A DNA stretch of 64,000 nt, from NCBI RefSeq assembly GCF_963667775.1, contig NZ_OY764015.1:1443168-1507167 (forward strand), read 5' to 3'. Both the position numbers and the translations under genes were made by a program. The notes beneath the pieces are model-generated. The model did no database searches, was not told the DNA's origin, and was given only the letters and a program-made list of their open reading frames with translations. Of the stretch, positions 51,720 through 60,091 are shown in pieces (position 1 is the first letter of the stretch; each line of letters starts with the position of its first letter). The stretch comes from an uncultured Trichococcus sp. GTDB lineage: Bacteria > Bacillota > Bacilli > Lactobacillales > Aerococcaceae.

Positions 51720-51894
51720 TGCAATTCCTCCCAATAATATCTACATATTTTCGTAAATTTACTTATTTTATTATGAGAGTATAGCATATTTCCTTTTCAA
51801 ATTGCCATTTTACCCGGTGAAAAAAAGAGCGCTCTTTTTCATTTGTACGATTTCTTTCACAAATAATAAGGAGCTGATCACGGCTGGGCCTTTC

Positions 51895-52890
51895 CCAGCC
51901 AGTGTTGCTGCGGTGAGGAGGTTGTCTGCCGGAGGAGGAGTTTGAAAAAAAACAGTACCTCCGTTGAGGGGCTTCCCGCCGGAGGAAACCATCCAAAAAG
52001 ACGATTACCTCCGACCACCGCGGCTTCGCCGGAGTTCGGCCGCCCGCCGCGCACTCTCCTCCGGCCAACATTCGCTCCCCGGAGTTGGGCTAACCGTCGC
52101 AGTCTGTCCTCCGACGAGCACCCCGCTCATCGGAGCTGGCGATTTCCTCCGGTAAGGGTCTTCCCTGCCGGAGATAATCATCCAAAAAGATCATCACCTC
52201 CGACCACCGCGGCTTCGCCGGAGTTCGCCCGACCACCAAGCATCCTCCTCCGGCGAACATTCGCTTACCGTAGTTGAGCTCGCTGGCGCAGTCTGTCTTC
52301 CGATGAGCACCCCGCTCATCGGAGCTGGCAATTTCCTCCGGTAAGGGGCTTCCCGCCGGAGGAGAACATCCAAAAAGATCATCACCTCCGACCACCGCGG
52401 CTTCGCCGTACTACAGCCGCCCGCCACGCACGCTCCTCCGGCGAACATTCGCTCGCCGGAGTTAAACTAACTGGCGCTATCTGTCTTCCGATGAGCACCC
52501 TGCTCATCGGAGCTGGCAATTTCCTCCGGTAAGGGGCTTCTCTGCCGGAGGAAATCACACAAAAAGATTATCACCTCCGACCACAACGGCTCCGCCGGAG
52601 TTCGGCCACCCACCACGCATCCTCCTCCGGCGAACATTCGCTCGCCGGAACTGAGTTAGCTGGCACAGTCTGTCTTCCGATGAGCACCCCGCTCATCGGA
52701 GCTGACGGTTTCCTCCGGTAAGGGGCTTCCTGCCGGAGGACAACCTCCAAAAAGATCATCACCTCCGACCACGGCGGCTTCGCCGCACTACAGCCGCCCT
52801 CCACGCATCCTCCTCCGGCGAACATTCGCTCGCCGGACTTGGGATCACTGGCACAGTCTATCTTCCGACGAGCGTTAGCTCTGTCGGACC
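51895..52890 (+). repeat. Array of five hairpin-repeat units, period 188-189 bases
   Basis: The core (A)TCACCTCCGACCAC begins at about 52004, 52193, 52381, 52570 and 52758. Third hairpins are the perfect form CTCCGGCGAACATTCGCTCGCCGGAG in several units, and fourth hairpins are CCGATGAGCACCCCGCTCATCGGAG. It fills the whole space between the AbgT and sucrose cassettes. Confidence 0.95.
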
Positions 52891-52907
52891 AACCAAGACA
52901 AACAAAA

Positions 52908-52952
52908 AAAGCACACCCTCAACCAGCAACAATGCTGGTTAAAAAGTGTACT
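52908..52952 (-). terminator. Terminator of the sucrose operon
   Basis: AACCAGCA / TGCTGGTT with a four-base loop, extended by partial pairing of GTGTACT with AGCACAC, and a minus-strand TTTTTTT. Confidence 0.8.
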
Positions 52953-52988
52953 AAAGTGTACTCCTAACGATAATAATGACTGAATCAA

Positions 52989-53939
52989 TCAATTCCCCAA
53001 AGCCGACTCTACTTCTTGTAAACTCGGCAAGGCGGGGATTGCACCGTATTTTGTACAGGTTAATGCGCCTACCACATTGGCCACTTCCAAAAAGTCCACT
53101 AGTTTAGTAAAGCTTAATGCTGCTGTTCCTGCTTTTTGAATTTGATACAGTAGACCTCCTGTAAAGGCATCGCCTGCTCCAGTTGAATCCACTTGTTTGA
53201 TCGCGATCGAACCGACTACTTGCTGAGCCTCTACACTCTGTAAGTGCGTGCCGGATTTCCCTAAAGTGACAGCCAGGTATTTGGCGCCTGATGCACAAAT
53301 CATTTGAGCGCCCTTACTGACATCTGTTTCACCAGTGATCAACGTTAATTCTTCATCACTCAGCTTCACAAAATCGGATACAGCAATGAAGGTCCTGACT
53401 TTTTCCAAATAATCAGCCAGTTCCTCTGGTGCGATCAAAGTATCCCGATAGTTCGGATCAAAACTAATGAATGCACCTTTGGCTACGGCCGCATCCCTTA
53501 AGCGAAAATAGCTCTCTTCTAATGCCCCGCCGGAAAAACCTAACGCCGCTCCGAAGTGAACAATATCTGTCGCATGTATATCAGACAAGGGTAAATTAGC
53601 TGCTTCATAGTTACCAGCTGCACCTTGAACAAAAGAAAAACTTCTTTCGCCGGCCTGATCGATTCCTACAAAAGCTAAAGTGGTTGTTCCTTTCTGAATC
53701 ATGCCCTGCGTCTGGACACCGTGTTCCACCAACGTATCTTTTAGGTGATCACCAAAATCATCTTTCCCTACTTGGCCTAGGAAACTGATTTCTCCCCCTA
53801 ATTTTGCGACAGCTACCGCAACGTTGGCTGGTGCTCCTCCAGCATTTTTTTCAAACTGTTTTCCGTGGCGCAGCCCCAAAGAATCCGTACAAACAAAGTC
53901 TATCAAAGCCTCGCCAATACAGTATATGTGTCCCGGCAT
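52989..53939 (-). CDS. scrK: Fructokinase (PfkB family)
   Basis: 316 residues. GEALIDFVCTD at the N-terminus, NAGGAPANVAVAVAKLGGE, FLGQVGKDDFG and the C-terminal DSTGAGDAFTGGLLYQI, the PfkB signature 2 with its catalytic Asp. It phosphorylates the fructose set free by sucrose-6-phosphate hydrolase. AAGGAGG precedes the ATG and the gene is 16 bases after scrB, so it belongs to the sucrose operon. Confidence 0.93.
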   Translation of the reverse strand: MPGHIYCIGEALIDFVCTDSLGLRHGKQFEKNAGGAPANVAVAVAKLGGEISFLGQVGKDDFGDHLKDTLVEHGVQTQGMIQKGTTTLAFVGIDQAGERSFSFVQGAAGNYEAANLPLSDIHATDIVHFGAALGFSGGALEESYFRLRDAAVAKGAFISFDPNYRDTLIAPEELADYLEKVRTFIAVSDFVKLSDEELTLITGETDVSKGAQMICASGAKYLAVTLGKSGTHLQSVEAQQVVGSIAIKQVDSTGAGDAFTGGLLYQIQKAGTAALSFTKLVDFLEVANVVGALTCTKYGAIPALPSLQEVESALGN

Positions 53940-53955
53940 AAAGGTGCCTCCTTCG

Positions 53956-55476
53956 CTAAATTTCCCATTGTGTTGCTGATACAGACGCCTGTCCGTCTGC
54001 GAAAAATTGTACGTGATTATGGTCTGATTGTGAATAAATGCGCGCTGTAAAGACCTCTAACCCATCATTCACAAAAATTTCCACTGAAGATTCATCCATA
54101 AACAAGCGAATCTCTAATTCTTCTTCAGAAAAAGCACATCGACGGACTGTGCCGTATTCATCCGTCACTGATTTTCCCGATTGGCTCCGATCAAACACCA
54201 GTTTTTTGGCTGTAAGGTCATAATAGAAGTAAATTGCTTCCTCGGCTCCCTTGCGGAAAGCGAAACCGACACGTGTCCCTTTTATATCTTTAAACGTTGC
54301 TTTAAGTTCATAGGTTCGAGCTGAAAACTCTTTTACCAACAACGCTTCGTTTTCCAACTTCATTTCTTTAACGACCGCTTGCCCGCGTAAAGCTGCCAGC
54401 TCTGGGACTGGACGCTGATAAAGTTGTCCGTTTTGTAAGCTGAGTTCACGAGGAATCGTTAAACAGTGCGCCCACCCAAACGCATCCGTGACACAATCTA
54501 CACCCGGAAGGCCTAGCCAACCAACCAACAATTGACGTCCTTGAGGATCCGTCATCGTTTGCGGCGCATAGAAATCAAAGCCGCGATCCAATTCGTTGAA
54601 TGCCTCTGTCACTTGGAATTCACCTGTAGTAAAATCAAGCGGTTCTCCAACTAAGTAACCAGACTGATAAATATTATGGTAGGCATCTCCCTCGGGCTCC
54701 ATGCCTTGAGGCGAGAACAGCAAAACGCCTTGATCAGCTAATTCAAAATAGTCCGGACATTCCCACATAAAGCCTTGGTTCTCTGAGGCTATATTCCCTT
54801 TCAGCGCTATTGCTTGTTGGTACGTCCAGTCTTTTAAATCCTCGGAAACGTAGTACGCGATTGCGCCTTGATGATCACTTGTTTCAGCGCCGATAATGCA
54901 ATAGTAGCGCCCCGCTTGTTCAATTACTTTAGGGTCTCGAAAATTATCTGTATATCCTATCGGCGAATCGCTGATCGACGGTTCTGCGTCTTTCTTGATT
55001 TGGTTGTCGCTCCCCATTACTGCTTGACACTGGTAAGGAATCCGCGTCCAATCGTCCGTTCGCGTATTGCCTGTATAGAACAGATGCAGCTGATCGTTTT
55101 CCACAAAGCCAGTCCCTGAGAAAACGCCATGACTGTCGTATTCCGTATCCGGTGCCATGGCAACGCCTAAATCTTGCCAGTCAACCAAATTGTCTGAAGC
55201 CACATGATACCAGTATTTCACACCATGAACCGGGCCCAACGGAAACCATTGGTAAAACAAGTGATATTGCCCGTTATAATAGCTAAAGCCATTCGGATCA
55301 TTCAATAATCCCGTTTTCGGTTGAATATGAAATTTCTGACGATAAGGACCCGCACTGACCTTTTTTGTCAGCTCTGAAATATAGGCTTCGGAAACATCTT
55401 CCAGCCTTGTATACCGCTCTTCTCTTGACCATTCCATTTTACTATCCCACACACTTTCTCTTTTCTCTGATAACAT
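53956..55476 (-). CDS. scrB: Sucrose-6-phosphate hydrolase (glycoside hydrolase family 32)
   Basis: 506 residues. The five-blade propeller motifs are seen: GLLNDPNGFSYYNGQYHLF (nucleophile Asp), DNFRDPKVI (RDP) and MWECPDYF (acid/base Glu), then a C-terminal beta-sandwich (FMDESSVEIFVNDGLEVFTAR). It splits sucrose-6-phosphate to glucose-6-phosphate and fructose in the cytosol. The ATG overlaps the stop of the PTS gene (TAATG). Its substrate should come from the sucrose PTS upstream, but that gene is truncated (see next entry). Confidence 0.95.
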   Translation of the reverse strand: MLSEKRESVWDSKMEWSREERYTRLEDVSEAYISELTKKVSAGPYRQKFHIQPKTGLLNDPNGFSYYNGQYHLFYQWFPLGPVHGVKYWYHVASDNLVDWQDLGVAMAPDTEYDSHGVFSGTGFVENDQLHLFYTGNTRTDDWTRIPYQCQAVMGSDNQIKKDAEPSISDSPIGYTDNFRDPKVIEQAGRYYCIIGAETSDHQGAIAYYVSEDLKDWTYQQAIALKGNIASENQGFMWECPDYFELADQGVLLFSPQGMEPEGDAYHNIYQSGYLVGEPLDFTTGEFQVTEAFNELDRGFDFYAPQTMTDPQGRQLLVGWLGLPGVDCVTDAFGWAHCLTIPRELSLQNGQLYQRPVPELAALRGQAVVKEMKLENEALLVKEFSARTYELKATFKDIKGTRVGFAFRKGAEEAIYFYYDLTAKKLVFDRSQSGKSVTDEYGTVRRCAFSEEELEIRLFMDESSVEIFVNDGLEVFTARIYSQSDHNHVQFFADGQASVSATQWEI

Positions 55477-56786
55477 TAATGTAACTTGCTTTTTGCTTGA
55501 CTCATCTTAGCGAACAGGATGGTAACAACAAAAGTTACGACGAAGGCAATTCCCAACGCAACCATGTATTGAACCATTGATTGCGGCCGAATGACGATCA
55601 CTCCCGGTAACCCCGCAGGCCCTTGAGATACAGAAAGAACTTCCCTCCAAGTAGCATAAGCTGCCCCAGTTGCGGACCCTATCAACGCTGCAACAAACGG
55701 GTATTTCAGTTTTAAATTAACCCCAAAGACAGCAGGTTCCGTAATCCCCAATAAAGCGGATATGCCGGCTGCTGAAGCAATAGCTTTCATTTTCACATCT
55801 TTTTTGAACAGGTAAAAAACGGCCAATGCCGCGGCACCTTGCGCTACGTTTGAAGCAGCGACTACTGCAAAAGTAGGCGAGCCTCCAAGTGTTTCGATAT
55901 TAGCTAAGATTTGCATTTCAGAGGTAACCAAACTATGGTGCATGCCCGTAATGACGAGTAATGGATAAACAACACCATAGATGGCGCCACCTATAGGTCC
56001 TAATTCAAAGAATAACCACATCACGCCGTTCGTCATCCAATCGCCGACCACTCGCATAACCGGTCCGATCGCGATAAATGTGAAGCTGGCTGTAAACAAA
56101 ACAGCCAATAACGGTGTAACGATGTTATCCAACATCATTGGGATAAATTTGCGCAATACTTTTTCCGTTTTGGCCAACACAAAGGCAGCACCGATAACCG
56201 GTAAAACCGTACCTTGATAGCCGACTTTCGCGATTTCAAAACCAAAAACATTCCAAACCGGCACCGTATTATCCAACACTGCTTGTCCGTAACTGTAGCC
56301 ATTCAATAAGTCCGGGTGAATCATGATCGCTCCGATGACGGCACCTAAAACGGGTGTCCCGCCAAAAATCTTGGCTGCATAAAAACCAATCAAAACCGGT
56401 AAAAATACAAATGCAGTATTCGCAAAAATATTGATCATTTCCGCTAAATCCGCAAACTGTGGATACGCTCCGATCACCGTTTCACCAGAAATAAACAAGC
56501 CTTCAGCTGTTAATAAGTTGTTCAAACCCATCAATAAACCTGAAGCTACCAAGGCCGGCAAAATCGGCACAAACACATCTGCCAACGCCTTCAATACACG
56601 TTGCGCAATATTTAACTTGGATGATGCAATCTCTTTCAATTCTTCCTTGCCTACTTCAAATAGATGTCCTCCGGCGAATAGTCGCTCGCCGGAACTGAGG
56701 TAGCTGACACAACCCCCTTCTCCGGTAAGGATTTCCTCCTGTAAGGGATTGCTCTGCCGGAGGAAATCATCAAAAAAGATCATCAC
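55476..56786 (-). CDS. Sucrose-type PTS EIIC, EIIB part lost to a repeat array
   Basis: From about residue 48 on, the sequence is a normal sucrose-type EIIC: KEELKEIASSKLNIAQRVLK, then ten or so membrane segments with FLPVLIGFYAAKIFGGTP, TGMHHSLVTSEMQIL and the GITEPAVFGV motif. The EIIB domain with its phosphorylated Cys, expected in the first 90 residues, is missing. Instead the frame reads back into the hairpin-repeat array at about 56668 and could begin at 56786 only within repeat sequence. So the array took the place of the gene's 5' part, and probably of the operon's promoter. The transporter cannot phosphorylate alone; an EIIB from another system might help. It may well be a pseudogene. 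Confidence 0.88.
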   Translation of the reverse strand: MMIFFDDFLRQSNPLQEEILTGEGGCVSYLSSGERLFAGGHLFEVGKEELKEIASSKLNIAQRVLKALADVFVPILPALVASGLLMGLNNLLTAEGLFISGETVIGAYPQFADLAEMINIFANTAFVFLPVLIGFYAAKIFGGTPVLGAVIGAIMIHPDLLNGYSYGQAVLDNTVPVWNVFGFEIAKVGYQGTVLPVIGAAFVLAKTEKVLRKFIPMMLDNIVTPLLAVLFTASFTFIAIGPVMRVVGDWMTNGVMWLFFELGPIGGAIYGVVYPLLVITGMHHSLVTSEMQILANIETLGGSPTFAVVAASNVAQGAAALAVFYLFKKDVKMKAIASAAGISALLGITEPAVFGVNLKLKYPFVAALIGSATGAAYATWREVLSVSQGPAGLPGVIVIRPQSMVQYMVALGIAFVVTFVVTILFAKMSQAKSKLH

Positions 56787-57590
56787 CTCCGACCACGGCG
56801 GCTTCGCCGGAATTCAGCTGCAGGGAAATCGATGTCCTCCGGCGAACATTCGCTCGCCGGAACTGAGATAGCTGGCACAACGCTCTTCTCCGATAAGGAC
56901 TTTCCTCCTGTAAAGGGTTGCTCTGCCGGAGGAGAACATCCAAAAAGATCATCACCTCCGACAACTGCGGCTTCGCCGGAGTTCGGCTGCCGGGAAATCA
57001 ATGTCCTCTGGCGAACATTCGCTCGCCGGAACTGAGATAGCTGGCACAAGGCTCTTCTCCGGTAAGGGCTTTCCTCCTGTAAGGGGTTGCTCTGCCGGAG
57101 GAGAACGTCCAAAAAGATTATTACCTCCGACCACGGCGGCTTCGCCGAAGTTCGGCTGCCGGGAAATCGATGTCCTCCGGCGAACATTCGCTCGCCGGAA
57201 CTGAGATAGCTGGCACAACGCTCTTCTCCGATAAGGACTTTCCTCCTGTAAAGGTCTTCTCTGCCGGAGGACAGCCTCCAAAAAGATCATCACCTCCGAC
57301 CACGGCGGCTTCGCCGCACTACAGCCGCCCGTAGATCAACGTCCTCCGGCGAACATTCGCTCACCGGAACTGAGATAGCTGGCACAACTCCCTTCTCCGA
57401 TAAGGGCTTTTCTCCTGTAAAGGGCCTCTCTGCCGGAGGAAATCATCAAAAAAGATCATCACCTCCGACCACGGCGGCTTCGCCGCACTACAGCCGCCCG
57501 CAATGCAACGTCCTCCGGCGAACAGTTGCTCGCCGGAGTTGAGCTAGCTGGCACTACCACTACTTCCGACGAGCGCTAGCTCCGTCGGAG
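56660..57590 (+). repeat. Array of five short hairpin-repeat units, period 169 bases
   Basis: The core ATCACCTCCGAC begins at about 56782, 56951, 57120, 57289 and 57458, exactly 169 apart each time. These units differ from the 189-base type by a shortened fourth hairpin (CCGATAAGGACTTTCCTCCTG in place of CCGATGAGC..GCTCATCGGAG). Left end lies inside the PTS gene; right end stands against a terminator. Confidence 0.95.
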
Positions 57591-57602
57591 CAGGCACCCA
57601 CT

Positions 57603-57654
57603 ACAAAAAAACACACCCCCTACCAGCAACAAAGCTAGTTAAAGAAGGTGTGCT
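57603..57654 (-). terminator. Terminator of the EpsC/CapD gene
   Basis: AGCACACCTTC..GGGGGTGTGTT arms with an inner partial CTAGC/GCTGG pair, and T-run on the minus strand; similar in sequence to the terminator of the sucrose operon. Confidence 0.65.
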
Positions 57655-57683
57655 TGTTCTATAAATAATTACTAAATCAATCT

Positions 57684-59507
57684 CTATACATTCTCATTTG
57701 CGAAGGCGATGACTTCGTCACGAAGGTCGTTATGGCTCAAGCCATCCAGTGATTCGACGAATTTCACGACCTCTTGTCGGTCATACGTTGTGGCTTTTCC
57801 AACAAATATTTTTTCGAAGACTTGATTGTCAGATAATTGTCCGTCAACCAGAAGTTCCTCGTACAATTTCTCGCCAGGGCGGATGCCGGATTCCACGATC
57901 GGAATTTCCGCTTCCGTATACCCGGATAACTTGATCATTTTGCGGGCCAAGTCGGAGATTTTGACAGGTTCGCCCATATCCAGGATGAAAATCTCTCCAC
58001 CTTTGGCCAGCACACCAGCCTGCAGAACCAGACGACTTGCTTCCGGAATCGTCATGAAGTAGCGGATCATGCGCATGTCGGTGACAGTGACCGGACCGCC
58101 TTTTTCGATCTGTTCTTTGAAGACCGGGATGACGCTGCCGCGGCTGCCCAATACATTCCCAAATCGGACTGCGGCGAATTTGGTTTTACCCGGTTCATTC
58201 AAGGAAGTAACCAGTATCTCTGCGATACGCTTCGTCGAACCCATCACGTTTGTCGGACGGACCGCTTTGTCGGTGGAGATCATCACGAAACTCTTCACCC
58301 CGGCCGCTTTGGCGGCTTCAGCCATGTTTTTTGATCCATAGACGTTATTTTTTATTGCTTCCATCGGGTTGTATTCCATCAACGGCACATGTTTGTGGGC
58401 CGCTGCGTGGAAGACATGATCGGGTTTGTAGGTTTCCATTACTTGAAAAATGCGTTCACGATCCTGGATATCCGCGATGACCGGAATGATCTCGATCGTG
58501 CGTCCGTGCAGGTTGCGCAATTCTTTATCGATCAGGTAGATCGAATTTTCACCGTGTCCCAGCAAAATCAATTTTTTCGGTCCGAATTTTGCGATTTGGC
58601 GGCAGATTTCCGATCCGATCGAACCACCTGCGCCACTCACCAAGACCACTTCATTTTCCAACTGCTCGGCAATTTTGGTGCGGTCCAGTTGCACTTCTTC
58701 GCGTCCCAGCAAATCGACCACATCGATGTTGCGGAGGCGGCTGACGGTCAGTTTGCCCTTCAGGACATCCTCGATCCGCGGCATCTGATTCACTTTCACA
58801 TTTGCCCGGTTACAATACTCCAAGATGCTTTCCAACTCTTGCGGCTTCAGGGATGGGATGGCGATCGTCACCTGGTCGACGGCAAACTCCTTCACCAATG
58901 CGGGAATGTCTTCTTTCGTACCGACTACCGGGATGTCGAACAGGCGCGAATTCGCCTTGTTCCTGTCACCGTCGACAATGCCGACGATTTCGATTTCACT
59001 CGGCTGGCGCAGGATGCTGTCGACGAAGATACTGCCGCCAGCACCGGCCCCGACAACCAACGTGCGGACCTTCTTGTCGATCGGCACATTGTTCTTTTTA
59101 AGCTTGCCATCATTCCATTCATGATAGAACCGCCAAAACACACGCGATCCGGGCAGGAACACCAAACTGAACATGTACATCAGGAAAATGTAGCGGAAGC
59201 TGACACCTTTGATGAAAAATAACGTAATGAGTGCCGAAATCGCATAGGATACCGTCATCAAAATCGTCGACTTCCCGACTTCATAGATGCTCGTGTAGCG
59301 GACGATCCTCGCAAATAAGTGACTGCGCAGCCCAAGCAGAATGTAACTGCCGATGCAGATGCTCACCATGACGTAAAAGAACGTATTCGGCGGTGCAATA
59401 TAAGTCTGGATCAACCAGTAAGCCAATAGAGCAGATACGAAAATAAAAAATGAATCCAGTAAAATTAAAACCATTGCCTTTTGTTTGCGTGATAAATTAA
59501 GCGACAT
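57684..59507 (-). CDS. EpsC/CapD-type NDP-sugar 4,6-dehydratase/epimerase, membrane bound
   Basis: 607 residues. Four membrane helices in residues 10-118, a first Rossmann domain with VVGAGAGGS near 151-159, and a second, catalytic one with LVSGAGGSIGSE near 289-300, AHKHVPLMEYNP, ISTDKAVRPTNVMGSTKR and RFGNVLGSRGSVIP. These features belong to the UDP-GlcNAc/GalNAc dehydratase-epimerase family (PglF, CapD, WbpM). GGAGGAG precedes the ATG. It stands alone, 57 kb from the main polysaccharide operon, which holds a paralogue (1-633). It is bracketed by repeats. Confidence 0.93.
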   Translation of the reverse strand: MSLNLSRKQKAMVLILLDSFFIFVSALLAYWLIQTYIAPPNTFFYVMVSICIGSYILLGLRSHLFARIVRYTSIYEVGKSTILMTVSYAISALITLFFIKGVSFRYIFLMYMFSLVFLPGSRVFWRFYHEWNDGKLKKNNVPIDKKVRTLVVGAGAGGSIFVDSILRQPSEIEIVGIVDGDRNKANSRLFDIPVVGTKEDIPALVKEFAVDQVTIAIPSLKPQELESILEYCNRANVKVNQMPRIEDVLKGKLTVSRLRNIDVVDLLGREEVQLDRTKIAEQLENEVVLVSGAGGSIGSEICRQIAKFGPKKLILLGHGENSIYLIDKELRNLHGRTIEIIPVIADIQDRERIFQVMETYKPDHVFHAAAHKHVPLMEYNPMEAIKNNVYGSKNMAEAAKAAGVKSFVMISTDKAVRPTNVMGSTKRIAEILVTSLNEPGKTKFAAVRFGNVLGSRGSVIPVFKEQIEKGGPVTVTDMRMIRYFMTIPEASRLVLQAGVLAKGGEIFILDMGEPVKISDLARKMIKLSGYTEAEIPIVESGIRPGEKLYEELLVDGQLSDNQVFEKIFVGKATTYDRQEVVKFVESLDGLSHNDLRDEVIAFANENV

Positions 59508-59846
59508 ATCTCAGTACTCCTCCTAAAAAACTTCCTTGACGCTTGTTGTCTTCTTACAACATCTCAACTTTATGTCCAAATCTACGGGAACCTGAGCAAA
59601 AAACTGTCCCCATCGAGAAAATTTGTTGCCTTTGTTCGGAAAGCGGCCACTTTCCCAAAGCCAAAATCCGCTTCGGACCGGGCAGATGCGCCTTCTGAAA
59701 ACCGGATTGAACGATGGAAATCCAACAGTGAATAAAATTTCCTTAACATATCATATTGTACTATATCATTCTTGAAATAACTATAATAATTTTTCTGAAA
59801 TTCAGAATTAGCTGTGCCGAAAAATCTTCTCTGTCGATCCATGTGG

Positions 59847-59901
59847 AAAAACACGCTGCCATCCGCATTGATGAATAAAATGCGGATGGCAGCGTGTTTT
59901 C
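59847..59901. terminator. Strong hairpin, probable bidirectional terminator
   Basis: AAAACACGCTGCCATCCGCAT and its exact complement, with a loop of about ten bases, A-rich and T-rich ends. Confidence 0.85.
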
Positions 59902-59914
59902 GTTCGGTTTTTGC

Positions 59915-60080
59915 GCCGGAGAAGAGGATCCCGAGCGGGTTGTCTCCTCCGGTAAGGCGGGCCTCGCCGTAGTTGGGCCACGGGAAAATGACCGTGCTCC
60001 GGCAAGCACATTTTCACAGGAGCTAGGCTACCTGGCACGAAATGTGCTCCGATGAGCAGAGCGTTCATCGGAGCTGGGCA
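59915..60080 (+). repeat. Divergent hairpin-repeat unit
   Basis: TGCGCCGGAGAAG, GTCTCCTCCGGTAAGGCGGGCCTCGCCGTAGTTGGGCC, GTGCTCCGGCAAGCACATTTTCACAGGAGC and CTCCGATGAGCAGAGCGTTCATCGGAGCTGG. The order of the last three hairpins is kept; the conserved core ATCACCTCC is replaced by GTCTCCTCC. Confidence 0.8.
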
Positions 60081-60091
60081 CACCTTCGGCG

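Larger units (their letters stand above)
59508..60091. other. Intergenic region between EpsC/CapD and glycosyltransferase genes
   Basis: About 580 bases. Apart from the terminator at 59847-59900 and the repeat at 59915-60080, I see no gene. A 90-codon minus-strand frame at 59582-59854 has no ribosome site and no recognisable pattern. Confidence 0.6.

Noticed and set aside
59582-59854. 90-codon minus-strand frame after the EpsC/CapD promoter region
   Set aside because: No ribosome site, no recognisable pattern, overlaps a terminator arm.
32725-60080. Integron with attC sites
   Set aside because: The cassette look is similar, but units are longer, occur in tandem arrays, lack the attC R-box pairs as I know them, cassettes hold several genes with own promoters, and no integrase is in the window.
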